A stretch of DNA of 64,000 bases. It comes from Blautia glucerasea. GTDB lineage: Bacteria > Bacillota > Clostridia > Lachnospirales > Lachnospiraceae. The notes beneath the pieces are model-generated. The model was given only the letters and a program-made list of their open reading frames with translations, was not told the origin of the DNA and searched no databases. This document shows positions 46,044 to 55,314 of the stretch, piece after piece. Position numbers and translations under genes: made by a program. Location: contig NZ_JAJBMO010000005.1 in assembly GCF_020537505.1 (NCBI RefSeq), positions 1-64,000 of the forward strand, read 5' to 3'. Positions within the stretch are counted from its first letter, which is position 1. Each line of letters begins with the position of its first letter.

Positions 46044-46448
46044 TCAGTTTTTCAGTTTCTCCAGGATCTCCTTCTTCACTTCGTCGGTCAAAGTTCCAGG
46101 TTCCCAGGTAATTCCCACTTTATCCCCTTTATATCTTGGGATCAGGTGCATATGGAAATGGAAAACAGTCTGACCTGCCGGCTCTCCATTGTTCTGTACA
46201 ATGTTGAAGCCATCGCACTTCAGTGCATCTGTCATCTTAGTTGCCATTTTCTTTGCCAGGATCATGGCCTTTGCAGCCATCTCATCAGAGATTTCATAGA
46301 TGTTTGCAGCATGTGCCTTAGGCAAGATCAAAGCATGTCCCTTACTTGCCGGACCAAGATCCAGAATCACTCTGAAATCATCATCCTCATACAATGTTGC
46401 AGCTGGAATTTCTCCATTGGCGATTTTACAAAAAATACAATTATCCAT
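46044..46448 (-). CDS. HIT family nucleotide-binding protein
   Basis: A 134-residue histidine triad protein: CIFCKIANGEIPAATLYEDDDF (with a Cys-x2-Cys pair) at the N terminus, and HFHMHLIPR with H97, H99 and H101 as the triad. These act as nucleoside phosphoramidase or dinucleotide hydrolases. GGGAGG lies before the ATG. Confidence 0.94.
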   Translation of the reverse strand: MDNCIFCKIANGEIPAATLYEDDDFRVILDLGPASKGHALILPKAHAANIYEISDEMAAKAMILAKKMATKMTDALKCDGFNIVQNNGEPAGQTVFHFHMHLIPRYKGDKVGITWEPGTLTDEVKKEILEKLKN

Positions 46449-46643
46449 AGTCTTATTCCTCCCAAAAGAATATATAAATTATACGTTTGTCAGCAATGAA
46501 AATCACACTTTTTTTCAAAAAATTTTAAAAAAATTTTTTCGAAGAACAAATCAGGCTATTTCGTCGAATAATCTCGATTTTTTAAGTACGATTTTATTTG
46601 TCATTTTCTGCACCAGATGTTACACTTCACATGAGGTGAGCTT

Positions 46644-47333
46644 ATGCAAAATAGTAATATTTTAAATAAAAAACAGGACGAATTTCATTTGATACTTTCC
46701 AGATTTTCTCATGAGATCCGTAATCCTATAGCATTGATCGGAAGTGAGCTTCAGCTGATCGAAGATACACATCCGGAAGTTTCTGCATACGATTACTGGA
46801 ATGACATCACTGCAAATCTGGAATATACAAAGGAACTCCTGAATAATCTTTCGGATTATAATAATGCTTATAAACTTTCACCGAAAAAAACAGAGCTTTT
46901 CCCGTATCTGAAAGCAATCATTTCCAGTATACATCCCACCTATGAATATCTTGGGATCTCACTGGCGGAACAAATTTCACCTGCTCTTCCGGCACTATAT
47001 ATTGACCGGATCAAACTGAAACAGGCACTTTTGAATCTGTTCCGAAATGCAGCAGAAGCTGTCCCTGCTTCAGACGGAAAAGTAAAATTCTGTGCATTTT
47101 CTTCCGAAAAGGCAGTCCATATTTCCATAACCGACAATGGCTGCGGCATACCGGAAGATCAGCTGGAACAGATTTTTACCCCCTTTGTAACCTTTAAGAA
47201 AAATGGAACGGGGCTTGGTCTTTCGATCACCAGCCAGATCATTCAGGCACATGGCGGAAAAATTTATGCTGAGAATGAACCGGATTCCGGTGCCTCCTTC
47301 CACATGCTTCTTCCAGAAGATTTCCGTGGATGA
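46644..47333 (+). CDS. Soluble sensor histidine kinase without input domain
   Basis: A 229-residue kinase core. The H box is SRFSHEIRNPIALIGSE with H23; N box NLFRNAAEAV; G1 DNGCGIPEDQLEQIFTPF; G2 GTGLGLSITSQIIQAHGG. There are no membrane helices and only 20 residues before the H box, so it has no obvious sensor. No response regulator is adjacent: an orphan kinase, like those that feed Spo0A in clostridia, but the target is inference. The ATG has GAGGTGAG upstream. Its 3' end overlaps the rhomboid gene by 70 bp, tail to tail. Confidence 0.87.
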   Translation: MQNSNILNKKQDEFHLILSRFSHEIRNPIALIGSELQLIEDTHPEVSAYDYWNDITANLEYTKELLNNLSDYNNAYKLSPKKTELFPYLKAIISSIHPTYEYLGISLAEQISPALPALYIDRIKLKQALLNLFRNAAEAVPASDGKVKFCAFSSEKAVHISITDNGCGIPEDQLEQIFTPFVTFKKNGTGLGLSITSQIIQAHGGKIYAENEPDSGASFHMLLPEDFRG

Positions 47334-47902
47334 TAAAGGAGTGCTGCCAGTATAAATCCGCAGACCATTCCGCCAACGTGCGCAGCATTATCAACACCTG
47401 TGCTTGTAAATCCAAAATACAGGGAAAAACCTGCCATGATCATCATCTGCCTTACGGAAAGATCCTGGATTTTCCCACGATGCCGGATCACTACATAGAT
47501 CATAGCACCCATTACTGCAAATATGGCACCTGATGCACCGGCGGATACTGCATATTCTGATTTCTTCATCTCCATTGCAATGGAAAAAATATTCCCTCCA
47601 AGGCCTCCAAGGAGATAGATCAGAACAAACTTGAGCTTACCAACTACCGGTTCCAGCCGTTGGCCCAGAACAAAAAGGACCAGCATATTATTTGCAATAT
47701 GGTAAATTCCAAAATGGAGAAACATACAGGTAAACAATCTGTATACCTCACCATTTTCAAGGATCAGTGGCGGATAAGCCGCTCCGCATTCTATCATGTG
47801 AACCGTATTCTCTGATCCGCCAGTAAAATCTACAACAAGAAATATCAGTATATTCAGAAGTATAAAAAGAACCGTCATGGGTTCTTTTTTTATTTCTTCC
47901 AC
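47264..47902 (-). CDS. Rhomboid family intramembrane serine protease
   Basis: A 212-residue, six-helix membrane protein. GASG with catalytic S124, H175 in DNAAHVGGMVCG, and the oxyanion HxxxN (H68-N72 in HIANN) are all present. It cuts transmembrane substrates. The C-terminal 25 residues are cytosolic and overlap the convergent kinase gene. Confidence 0.92.
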   Translation of the reverse strand: MEEIKKEPMTVLFILLNILIFLVVDFTGGSENTVHMIECGAAYPPLILENGEVYRLFTCMFLHFGIYHIANNMLVLFVLGQRLEPVVGKLKFVLIYLLGGLGGNIFSIAMEMKKSEYAVSAGASGAIFAVMGAMIYVVIRHRGKIQDLSVRQMMIMAGFSLYFGFTSTGVDNAAHVGGMVCGFILAALLYHPRKSSGRSMWKEAPESGSFSA

Positions 47903-48008
47903 TCAACCACCTCAATATATTAATACCGCCAGAAAACGGCATGTCTGTTTTGTTTTAAACTTTCTGATAATAGCGTAAGTATAGCACAATTTCTCTGATA
48001 CCTCAATA

Positions 48009-49454
48009 TTATTTCAAAAATACATATCTGGCCTGAGCAAAATCCACCTCGTCCTGGTCCTGAAGACAGTATTCCTCATCTCCCTTTAACATCTTTCCAT
48101 TTACGGAAGTACCATTGCGGGAATTAAGATCTGTAAGGTAATACTCCCCTTCTCGCTTTCGGATTTTTGCATGGATTCTGCTTACAGTAGGAAGATCGAC
48201 TACCGCATCTGCTGCTGTCTCCATTTTTCCAATTACCGTCAACTCCTCCTGTAAATAAATGGTAGCCAGTTCCCCAGGCTCCCTGCTCACAAGAGTCGCC
48301 GGTCCATTGACAATATTTGCAGATAATACCACTGTTTCACCGCAATTCTTTTGTAATATTGACATTTTTCTTTTCTCATCTGGTTTTTCTGCTTTATTTT
48401 CCTTTATTTCTTTACTTTTTTTCTCAGATATCCCGTTCTCAATTTCCATGCTAAAATTTTCTTTTCCACTTGAAGCAGGCTCTGGTATATTTGTTCCTGC
48501 ATTCCCTTGATTTTCCTCTGCAGCCTCTTCTTTTTTCTTTCTAAGAGACAGGAGCCAGCTGCACAGCATTCCAATTCCCATAAAAGCTATAATCACTCCC
48601 AGAATTACTGCTACCGATACCCTGGGAAGATATCCAAAAGTCTCCGCTGCCACAACCAGAAGGGAAAGCAGCGCAGCTACTGCACACCATATTATAATTC
48701 CGTGTCTGGTGCTGCCAGAAGCTTTCGCTCTTTTTGCCTCTTCTTCATCCTGCCACATAAGCGTTTCTATATTTTCTTCCCTTTGCAGTCCTGCTTTCTC
48801 ATCTCCCTCCGTATAAATGGCCTCAGCTTTACTATCCTGCTGCTGATTCATTCCATAATACCCCTTTGTTACCTGTATATCGGATGAACGCTCTGTCCTT
48901 TCAATCTCATTTCTTTCCTGATATAGTTCTTTTTTTATATACTCAAGATGGAAACTATCTTCCAACGCTCTTCGATAAATTCCATATCCAAGCATTACTG
49001 CTCTTTGATTTTCATGATCCAATATGGGAAGAATGTATTCCGTCAGCTCCTGAAATTTCTGGCGGACATCCTGATCATAACCAGGAAGATAGCAGAAATA
49101 CAGCTGTCTTTTTTCAATATCCACATACATATATTCCGGTTTCAGTAGCAGGCAGCAGGGGTTCAAAAGATACTCCGACATTTCCTCCATAACCTGTACG
49201 AAACCTCCGAGGATCATCTGCAGATCTTCATATCCCATCTTTTTCTCTTCATACAAAGATAACAGGGACTGTTTCGAGGTTATGTCATAGCACACCATAA
49301 ACTGGCCATCAACACCCTGTATCCTGCATTTCAAGATCGATGGAATCGTATTTCCCACTAACATTCTCATCTGATAGGATGAGGTATCTGGCTCTTCCTT
49401 CTCATATAGCACCAAATAATTTCCATTTATATCTCTTTTATATTCTGATTTCAT
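48009..49454 (-). CDS. DUF6382-type protein with FHA domain
   Basis: A 481-residue protein. Residues 1-170 match the DUF6382 domain that often precedes FHA in Firmicutes (NTIPSILKCRIQGVDGQFMVCYDITSKQSL, YMYVDIEKRQLYFCYLPGYD). Two membrane helices lie at about 250-300 (IIIWCAVAALLSLLVVAAETFGYL and VAVILGVIIAFMGIGMLCSWLL). The C-terminal FHA domain (about 390-481) keeps the phosphothreonine-binding motifs S-R-I-H and N-S-R-N-G-T. It is the last gene of the Tad locus, 10 bp after the TadE gene, as in other Lachnospiraceae, and may link the pilus to Ser/Thr kinase signalling. Confidence 0.85.
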   Translation of the reverse strand: MKSEYKRDINGNYLVLYEKEEPDTSSYQMRMLVGNTIPSILKCRIQGVDGQFMVCYDITSKQSLLSLYEEKKMGYEDLQMILGGFVQVMEEMSEYLLNPCCLLLKPEYMYVDIEKRQLYFCYLPGYDQDVRQKFQELTEYILPILDHENQRAVMLGYGIYRRALEDSFHLEYIKKELYQERNEIERTERSSDIQVTKGYYGMNQQQDSKAEAIYTEGDEKAGLQREENIETLMWQDEEEAKRAKASGSTRHGIIIWCAVAALLSLLVVAAETFGYLPRVSVAVILGVIIAFMGIGMLCSWLLSLRKKKEEAAEENQGNAGTNIPEPASSGKENFSMEIENGISEKKSKEIKENKAEKPDEKRKMSILQKNCGETVVLSANIVNGPATLVSREPGELATIYLQEELTVIGKMETAADAVVDLPTVSRIHAKIRKREGEYYLTDLNSRNGTSVNGKMLKGDEEYCLQDQDEVDFAQARYVFLK

Positions 49455-49464
49455 TTTTTCCCCT

Positions 49465-49890
49465 TTAATTTTTTATGGCATCTGCAGCACCTTTTATTTT
49501 TCGGATCCAGGATACCGGTTTGATCACTTTTACCTTTCCCTGAACCTGCAAATGACTATTAAATCCTCCATAAACAGAAAACATGTCAAGATCATAAATG
49601 ACTTGAACCTGTTTCCCTTCACTTGCCTGCAATTTCAGATTTTTGCTTCCGAAAAATCCTGTGTTTCCAAGCTCTTTTCCCTTTTTCAGGGCTTTGTCCC
49701 TGCTTTTTCCTTCGGGTCTTAACGGTTCCATGGCTCCGTCAAGAGCAGCCTCATATGCAGCCGCTGTAAGCCATGCACGATTATGTATGTAAAAAAACAA
49801 GTACAAAGTTACCATCAGCACCAATAAGATCACAGGCATTAAAAGTGCAGCCTCCATGGTCATGCTTCCCCTTTTCGCAACCTTTTTCAA
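49465..49890 (-). CDS. TadE-like pseudopilin
   Basis: A 141-residue protein. KRGSMTMEAALLMPVILLVLMVTLYLFFYIHNRAW is the TadE signature: a short basic leader, Glu after the cleavage region (MEAAL) and a hydrophobic helix. The rest is a small extracellular domain. It should be processed by the prepilin peptidase whose stop codon overlaps its ATG (ATGA), which points to coupled translation. Confidence 0.87.
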   Translation of the reverse strand: MKKVAKRGSMTMEAALLMPVILLVLMVTLYLFFYIHNRAWLTAAAYEAALDGAMEPLRPEGKSRDKALKKGKELGNTGFFGSKNLKLQASEGKQVQVIYDLDMFSVYGGFNSHLQVQGKVKVIKPVSWIRKIKGAADAIKN

Positions 49891-50297
49891 TAGATCAATC
49901 CTCCAATATATCCAAGCAAAAGAAATGGAACAAAAGGTACCTCTTTCTTTTTTCTGTTTCCGGGTAAAAACAGTAAAGTGATTCCCCAGAAGCTACAGCA
50001 CAAAAGCCCCAGTAAAAAAGAGGTTAAAAGTTCTCCAAAGGACAAAACCGTTCCAAGTGCCAGCAGCAAAAATCCATCTCCCATTCCCACCGCGCCTTTT
50101 GAAAATATACTGAGCAGGATCACAGCCCCTCCGACACTTGCTGTAGCAATCCATTCTATACTGACAGATCCACAAAAACAGGCTCTCACAAATCCAGCAA
50201 TTCCAAATATCCAGATTGTCAAAAGAGAAACTTCTCTGGTTTCTATATCTTTCCAGCTGTTAATTCCAAGGAAAGTAAGAATACATAATTGCTCCAT
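49887..50297 (-). CDS. Prepilin peptidase (TadV/CpaA type, A24)
   Basis: A 136-residue membrane protein; ATG 50297 has GAGGTG 6 nt upstream. The two aspartates expected for A24 peptidases are in SWKDIETREVS (first cytosolic loop) and GMGDGF (second). It lacks the N-methylase domain, typical of Tad systems, and should mature Flp and TadE-type pilins. Confidence 0.87.
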   Translation of the reverse strand: MEQLCILTFLGINSWKDIETREVSLLTIWIFGIAGFVRACFCGSVSIEWIATASVGGAVILLSIFSKGAVGMGDGFLLLALGTVLSFGELLTSFLLGLLCCSFWGITLLFLPGNRKKKEVPFVPFLLLGYIGGLIY

Positions 50298-50370
50298 ATT
50301 TTTCACCTCAAACACTTTCTTTTCTTGCTGCGCAGATATTTGTTTTCCGCTAAAGATCTATATTTTCTTA

Positions 50371-51177
50371 TCAGCCACATCGCTTACATGCATGCAGATT
50401 TCCCACATCAGACTCTTTCACCAATCTCACAGACCTTTTCAACCCGCTGCAGCTCTTGCTGTTGTGATATCGGTTCCCTGATTTTGTAATATACACTGTA
50501 TTTCCAGGCTTTTGCCCTCTGCTACAGCTTTCACAGGCATGATATTTCTCTCCGCAGTCATTTCGCAGGGAAGAAATATCTGTTCCTGCAGCCTTAGAAA
50601 CAGACAGATTCAGATGACTGCAGTTCAGCTTCTTATGATAAACAGAACCAGAAACCGTAACGTATACCATTTTCTCGGTGGTACCAGCGCTTCCGCTTCC
50701 TCCATTTCCCCTGTCCGCCCCTGTCCAGGCATGTACTTTCACGGTATTGTGCATCCAGATTGCCGGAAGTGGTATAAGCCCGCTGATGGGTTTATACTTG
50801 TATAGATCAGGCAGCGTAATGTCTTCCACCTCACTTCCGCCTGCAGCGTAAGCATACATTCCAGCGGTTTTTGCATTCTGGCAAAGTTTGCTTAAATGCT
50901 CTGTCTGAACCATGTAAACATCCATAAAGGAAATCATGGATAGCATTCCAAAGAAAAACAAGGGCAGCGCAAAAGCAGCTTCTATTGTCAAGCTGGCTTT
51001 TTTCAGTTTTTTTCCTATCTTTCTCCAAAAGGTGCACAAAGACACTTTGCCGAAAAGGGTTCCGCCATAAACCGGGGATGTTCCGGCGGACTGATTCCCC
51101 AGAGAACTATTCCTTCTTGTTCTTCTTTTTTCAAAATATATATCTTTTTTCAGTCTTCTTTTGATCAATATTTTCAT
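50371..51177 (-). CDS. TadE-like protein with two C-terminal Cys-His repeats
   Basis: About 268 residues from ATG 51177, which has GGAGAGG 5 nt before it; ATG 51246 is an alternative. A basic N-terminal part leads to the pseudopilin helix KASLTIEAAFALPLFFFGMLSMISFMDVYM. The C-terminal 100 residues contain two tandem units of about 45 residues, each VY-(V/I)-T-x-SG...YH...C..L..SV...H-x-C-x-x-C, a pattern seen in small putative metal-binding domains after extracellular nucleases and competence proteins. Probably an outer pilus component that binds zinc or forms disulfides. Confidence 0.8.
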   Translation of the reverse strand: MKILIKRRLKKDIYFEKRRTRRNSSLGNQSAGTSPVYGGTLFGKVSLCTFWRKIGKKLKKASLTIEAAFALPLFFFGMLSMISFMDVYMVQTEHLSKLCQNAKTAGMYAYAAGGSEVEDITLPDLYKYKPISGLIPLPAIWMHNTVKVHAWTGADRGNGGSGSAGTTEKMVYVTVSGSVYHKKLNCSHLNLSVSKAAGTDISSLRNDCGEKYHACESCSRGQKPGNTVYITKSGNRYHNSKSCSGLKRSVRLVKESDVGNLHACKRCG

Positions 51178-51253
51178 CACCTCTCCGGAAAAGCATCTTT
51201 CTGCACCTTTTGTGCCTACAGCAGCAATCATTTGTTTTTTCGCCATACCAGCT

Positions 51254-52753
51254 TCAAATATAGTGATACTCACGAGCTACTGTATAAGTTTTCTTTCCAT
51301 TTGCCTTCACATCCACAGAGGCCTCCAGTGCGGTAATACAGTGATCCAGCTGAAATTCCTCCCAGTTTTCAGTCTCACGGAAGGAACTTTCGATCATATC
51401 CATACCCCCTTCGATTTTCTGTGCCTTAGATGAGGTAAGCAAAAAAATCTGCAAATAGTCTTCATAGGACAATCCCTTTTCATCATTTTGCCGGTCTGTA
51501 TCCAGCTTATCTACAAGTGCCGGCATTCCCTGCAAGGACAACTGCCAGTTTGATGCATTTTTCGTAAGCGGTACTTTTCCACCAGCAAACAATTCTCTTA
51601 CGTCCAGAATACTTTCTGCAAATGCCCAGCACAGGATCAAAGCCCCTTCGATCACAACTGCGGCAGGCGGAATGAGAAAGCTTGCTGCTATAGCAGCCGC
51701 CAATGCCTGCACCTGCGCCATCATAAGAGAATCCGACATTATGTATGCAGCATTGATGCCTTCCCTTACCAGCAATAATTTTTTCGCAATGGATTTCAGA
51801 TTTGCTTTATCACTGTTATTTCTGCCTATAATGTACTCAATCTGATAACTTAATCCTCCTTTTCCAGGCTCCATATAATTTCCCAGTTTTTCCACCAGAT
51901 ATTGCTGATATAAAACCTGTGAAATAAGGGTACCATCGGTTTTTACCGTATCCTCCATTGCAAGCCCCGTTTCCAGTTTTCGCCCCGATACCAATTCCTT
52001 TTTCTTTACTTTTTTATTAGAAACCTCTGCTCCTGCTGGAAGTACAAGATCCAGGATTCCCATCCATCTGATTCTTCGGATTGCCGGAATTGGGTTTTCT
52101 ACTTTAACAGGAGGGGTTTCTTCTGTAGCAGAGGGCAGCATTTTACCATCTGTAAATCCACTCTGCTCCTGCTGTTCTTCCTGTTTTTTCTTTTCTTCCA
52201 GCAAAGCCTGACTTTTCTGCTGGGCAGAATCCATCTCACTTTCATAATTTTCAATGGTTCCTTTACTTTCTATTTCATTTCCCCTTTTCTCTGCAGCTAT
52301 TGTCTTTTTCTGCATGTTACGAATTTTGTTTAAAAGGAGTTTTGCCCCATGGCTACCAAGAGTTTCTTTCATATACTGGACTGACTGCTGATAGAAAACC
52401 TCGCCATCTGAATCTGTCATTAGCAGATAACCGGATATCCCGCCTTGCTGTACTGACAATTTCTGACTATTTTGCTTCATCACAGGCTTCATATAAGATT
52501 CCAGATTATCGTACACAGAAGCCAGATCCAATTCCTTTCCCCCACAAGATCCATCAACCGCAAATAGATCAAAGTCCTTTAAAAGGGACTTATTATATTG
52601 TCCAAACAATGAGTACAGTCCAATATCCATTCCATTTAGTATCTGTGTTCTGGCCGCAGCCATTCTTGCTGACTCGAGTCCTGAGCTCAGAAGGGACAAA
52701 ATAAGTCCAAGGATCAACGCCAGAAAAACTGTAATACTTCCTCTTTTTACCAT
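51254..52753 (-). CDS. DUF5702-type Tad-locus protein
   Basis: A 499-residue protein. It begins like TadG/TadE (KRGSITVFLALILGLILSLLSSGLESARMAAARTQI) with one N-terminal helix; the body has a coiled, Gln/Lys-rich section (about 150-215) and a hydrophobic stretch near 370-400 (AQVQALAAAIAASFLIPPAAVVIEGALILCWAFA). The layout fits DUF5702, a regular member of Lachnospiraceae Tad loci. It follows the Flp pilin gene by 44 bp. Role presumed structural. Confidence 0.82.
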   Translation of the reverse strand: MVKRGSITVFLALILGLILSLLSSGLESARMAAARTQILNGMDIGLYSLFGQYNKSLLKDFDLFAVDGSCGGKELDLASVYDNLESYMKPVMKQNSQKLSVQQGGISGYLLMTDSDGEVFYQQSVQYMKETLGSHGAKLLLNKIRNMQKKTIAAEKRGNEIESKGTIENYESEMDSAQQKSQALLEEKKKQEEQQEQSGFTDGKMLPSATEETPPVKVENPIPAIRRIRWMGILDLVLPAGAEVSNKKVKKKELVSGRKLETGLAMEDTVKTDGTLISQVLYQQYLVEKLGNYMEPGKGGLSYQIEYIIGRNNSDKANLKSIAKKLLLVREGINAAYIMSDSLMMAQVQALAAAIAASFLIPPAAVVIEGALILCWAFAESILDVRELFAGGKVPLTKNASNWQLSLQGMPALVDKLDTDRQNDEKGLSYEDYLQIFLLTSSKAQKIEGGMDMIESSFRETENWEEFQLDHCITALEASVDVKANGKKTYTVAREYHYI

Positions 52754-52797
52754 GGAGCACCTCTCCTTTTTGATTCTGTTCGCTATTTTGGATTTCG

Positions 52798-52977
52798 TTA
52801 AATAGAGTTACTTTGTTTTGTGATCTTTGACAGAATATTCTTTACAAGACTGGTTAACTGGTCTTTGAAAATCATGACCAGGCCAATAAGAACTACAAGG
52901 ATCAGAATGATTTCCACAACACCTACTGCATCTTCCTCCTGCAGAAATTCCCTTGTAAGTCTGCGCAACTCTCTCAT
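52798..52977 (-). CDS. Flp1-type type IVb pilin
   Basis: A 59-residue pilin from ATG 52977 (GGAGGTG 7 nt upstream; the longer frame has no ribosome site). MRELRRLTREFLQEEDAVGVVEIILILVVLIGLVMIFKDQL (read in parts) shows the leader, the Gly-Val-Val-Glu processing region and the hydrophobic helix. It should be the main pilus subunit, cut by the prepilin peptidase and assembled by TadB, TadC and the ATPase. Confidence 0.87.
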   Translation of the reverse strand: MRELRRLTREFLQEEDAVGVVEIILILVVLIGLVMIFKDQLTSLVKNILSKITKQSNSI

Positions 52978-53061
52978 ACCTTTCACCTCCCTCTGCCTGA
53001 TAAATTTCTGCGGACATCCTCTGGTACTTTTATCCTGCCAGAGCATCCCCTCAGATTGGAT

Positions 53062-54078
53062 TTATCCATAAAAGGACAGACAGGCTGGCAGCATAACGAT
53101 TGCCATTACCACCCCAAGCATAAGCATCATTGGCACCAGCAGCTTTGTAGTTGCTGCTTCTCCAAGGACTTTTGCTTTTCTTTTCCTGTCATCCCAGGCT
53201 TCCACAGATTCTTTTTCCAGCATTTCTCCCATATGGCGGCTGCCCTTCTGAAGATTCTGGATCAAAAGTGTGGCGAATGTTTTATATTTCACATGTCCGC
53301 ACCGCTCTCCGAAGCGCCTGTACGCCTCCATCTCGGAAATTCCACTTTCCATTTCATAACAGGCTGTGACGATTTCCTCATATGCGATACGCTTTTCCTT
53401 CTTTCTTTTATAATCTGCTGCCATCTTACGAAAGGCATTTCGAACTGTCATACCGGCCTGAACCAACAGGGTAAACTTCATGAGCAGCCCCGGATAGTCC
53501 ATCATCAGCTCTTCATATCTTTTCGCTCTGGCTTTCTGTTCCTCCCTGGCAGTTATAACAATCACCGCCAGAGCCGCTGCAATGGCCATAGCCGCCAGAA
53601 GGTTACCGGTGTTGTCATAGGGTGTTTTCCATTCCAGCTGTTTGCCATCCCAGTTGTCTGGAAGATAATAATAATCTGGATCTTCCAGTTCGCTGTTATA
53701 GCTTTCCACATATTTCAAAAGCTGCTGCTCTCTTTTCTCATCTGTGGTCAGCTCCTCCGGTTCCCCGGATTCTTTCTCTTCCAGTTCTTTTTCCGGAATC
53801 TGTATGTATACGCTGCCTGTTTCTTCTCCTTCCATGGATACCATAAATTTTTCTTCATAGGGGTCTTCCTCCTTTTTCAGTTCATAACCGTCCTTCAATA
53901 GCTGACCGCCGCCCTTGGTATAGGTAAGAAGCATTCCAATCGTATTTCCAGCCAAAACAACCACAAGAAATAATTTTCTTCCCTTTACAGTACCAATCTG
54001 CCCCACCTGGATCCAGCCCAGAATGCTCCCTGCGGTCAGGACTAAAACTATAACAAAAATGACAATATGGAGCCACAT
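53062..54078 (-). CDS. TadC-like type II secretion F family protein
   Basis: A 338-residue membrane protein. N-terminal helices (4-20, 32-50), a charged loop, a helix at about 165-185, then the T2SSF cytosolic domain (LLMKFTLLVQAGMTVRNAFRKMAADYKRKK, GSRHMGEMLEKESVEAWDDRKRKAKVLGEAATTKLLVPM) and a last helix. It lies 3 bp behind tadB, the usual inner-membrane platform pair. Confidence 0.87.
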   Translation of the reverse strand: MWLHIVIFVIVLVLTAGSILGWIQVGQIGTVKGRKLFLVVVLAGNTIGMLLTYTKGGGQLLKDGYELKKEEDPYEEKFMVSMEGEETGSVYIQIPEKELEEKESGEPEELTTDEKREQQLLKYVESYNSELEDPDYYYLPDNWDGKQLEWKTPYDNTGNLLAAMAIAAALAVIVITAREEQKARAKRYEELMMDYPGLLMKFTLLVQAGMTVRNAFRKMAADYKRKKEKRIAYEEIVTACYEMESGISEMEAYRRFGERCGHVKYKTFATLLIQNLQKGSRHMGEMLEKESVEAWDDRKRKAKVLGEAATTKLLVPMMLMLGVVMAIVMLPACLSFYG

Positions 54079-54081
54079 CCA

Positions 54082-54834
54082 CTACACCTCGATTTCTACA
54101 ATTCTTTTGCCCATCCAATATGCCGTTCCATACACTGCAAGGCAGACTGTCATGGCACAGATTCCAAATGGATTTCCATAAAGCATGTCCAGAAATCCCG
54201 GAGAGGTCAGCTGAAGATACAGAATGATCCCCACTGGCATAATGCTCATGATCATTTGCTCTGACTTTTTCGCCGCTAGTGTAGCTTCGATTTCCTTTTT
54301 TACATCAATCTTATCTCCTAACATTCTTGCAACCTTCTGGATCACATTTCCAAGATCACCACCGCTTCTTTTGGCTATATATAAAATAGATGCAAAATTC
54401 TCGATATCCTCGATCTGGCATCTTTTTCCCAGGTCCAGGAACAATTCTTCCACAGGTACACTTACTTTCTGCTGGGTTTCTATGTAGCGAAATTCCATTA
54501 CAATATCTTCGTTTTTCGTATACAGCTGTTCCAGATCCCGTACACAGGCTGAAACGGCATTTTCCACAGAATAGCCAGCCTGAATTGCCACACTCATAGA
54601 ATTCAAGGCATCCCGGAACTGATAATTAAGACGACGTTTCCGTTCTCTGATCAGCTGCTTCTTTTTCCATTTTAGGTAAAACACCGAAAACGGCAGCATA
54701 GCCACAAGAACCCATGGTGTTTTATAAAAAAGATAATCCACTACACAACATAATGCAGCACATTCTGCCACATATCTGACAATCTCCTTTGCAGAATAAT
54801 GATATATCTCATAATCCGGATTCTTTCCGTTCAT
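54082..54834 (-). CDS. TadB-like type II secretion F family protein
   Basis: A 250-residue membrane protein: helices near 22-58, cytosolic T2SSF domain (LNYQFRDALNSMSVAIQAGYSVENAVSACVRDLEQLY, RSGGDLGNVIQKVARMLGDKIDVKKEIEATLAAKKSEQMIMSIMPVGI) and two C-terminal helices. Its start overlaps the end of the CpaF remnant by 4 bp, so before the insertion it was coupled to the ATPase gene. Confidence 0.87.
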   Translation of the reverse strand: MNGKNPDYEIYHYSAKEIVRYVAECAALCCVVDYLFYKTPWVLVAMLPFSVFYLKWKKKQLIRERKRRLNYQFRDALNSMSVAIQAGYSVENAVSACVRDLEQLYTKNEDIVMEFRYIETQQKVSVPVEELFLDLGKRCQIEDIENFASILYIAKRSGGDLGNVIQKVARMLGDKIDVKKEIEATLAAKKSEQMIMSIMPVGIILYLQLTSPGFLDMLYGNPFGICAMTVCLAVYGTAYWMGKRIVEIEV

Positions 54835-55184
54835 AGCTTTACCCCCGCACGTTCCAGTTTTTCTCTATGCATAAGAGGTGCGGCCTGCACCAGTCCTTTT
54901 TCCTCCTGCCACTGGTATAATGGCTGTATTTTTATCTCATCATCTTCGTATCCACATACTTCTGAAACCTCCAGAAGCTTTCTGGATTTATCACGCATAC
55001 GGCCAAGATGGATCAAAATATCTACTCCGGAAGCAATCTGTCTTCGAACCGCTGCAAGAGGCAGCTCCAGTTCGGCCATCAAAGTCATAATCTCCAATCT
55101 GGCCAACATATCGCGACAGCTGTTTGCATGTGCAGTTCCAAGGCTTCCTTCATGCCCTGTATTCAGTGCCTTTATATGGACTCC
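54831..55184 (-). pseudogene. TadA/CpaF-type pilus ATPase, 3' remnant
   Basis: The minus frame from 55184 reads KALNTGHEGSLGTAHANS then CRDMLARLEIMTLMAELELPLAAVRRQIASGVDILIHLGR, the last 115 or so residues of a CpaF-type secretion ATPase (intact proteins are about 400). Upstream the homology stops near 55172-55184 and an in-frame TAG sits at 55185-55187. Walker A and B are absent. The 5' part is not found up to 64000. The break coincides with the mobile element, so the Tad pilus is probably unpowered unless another ATPase helps. Confidence 0.85.
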
Positions 55185-55265
55185 CTATGTTCCCATCATG
55201 CAGAAATACAATATCTGTACTTAATATACACTGTATATAACGTTATTATCTTGCCATTCCACAGT

Positions 55266-55301
55266 TGCAAAAAGAAAAGAGCGCCTTTCACAGCCCTCTT
55301 T
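55266..55301 (-). terminator. Terminator at the left end of the element
   Basis: Arms AAAGAG-GC and GC-CTCTTT (55276-55301); on the minus strand followed by TCTTTTTGC. It ends the operon 14 bp after the small membrane protein gene. Confidence 0.65.
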
Positions 55302-55314
55302 CATATCGACTTTC

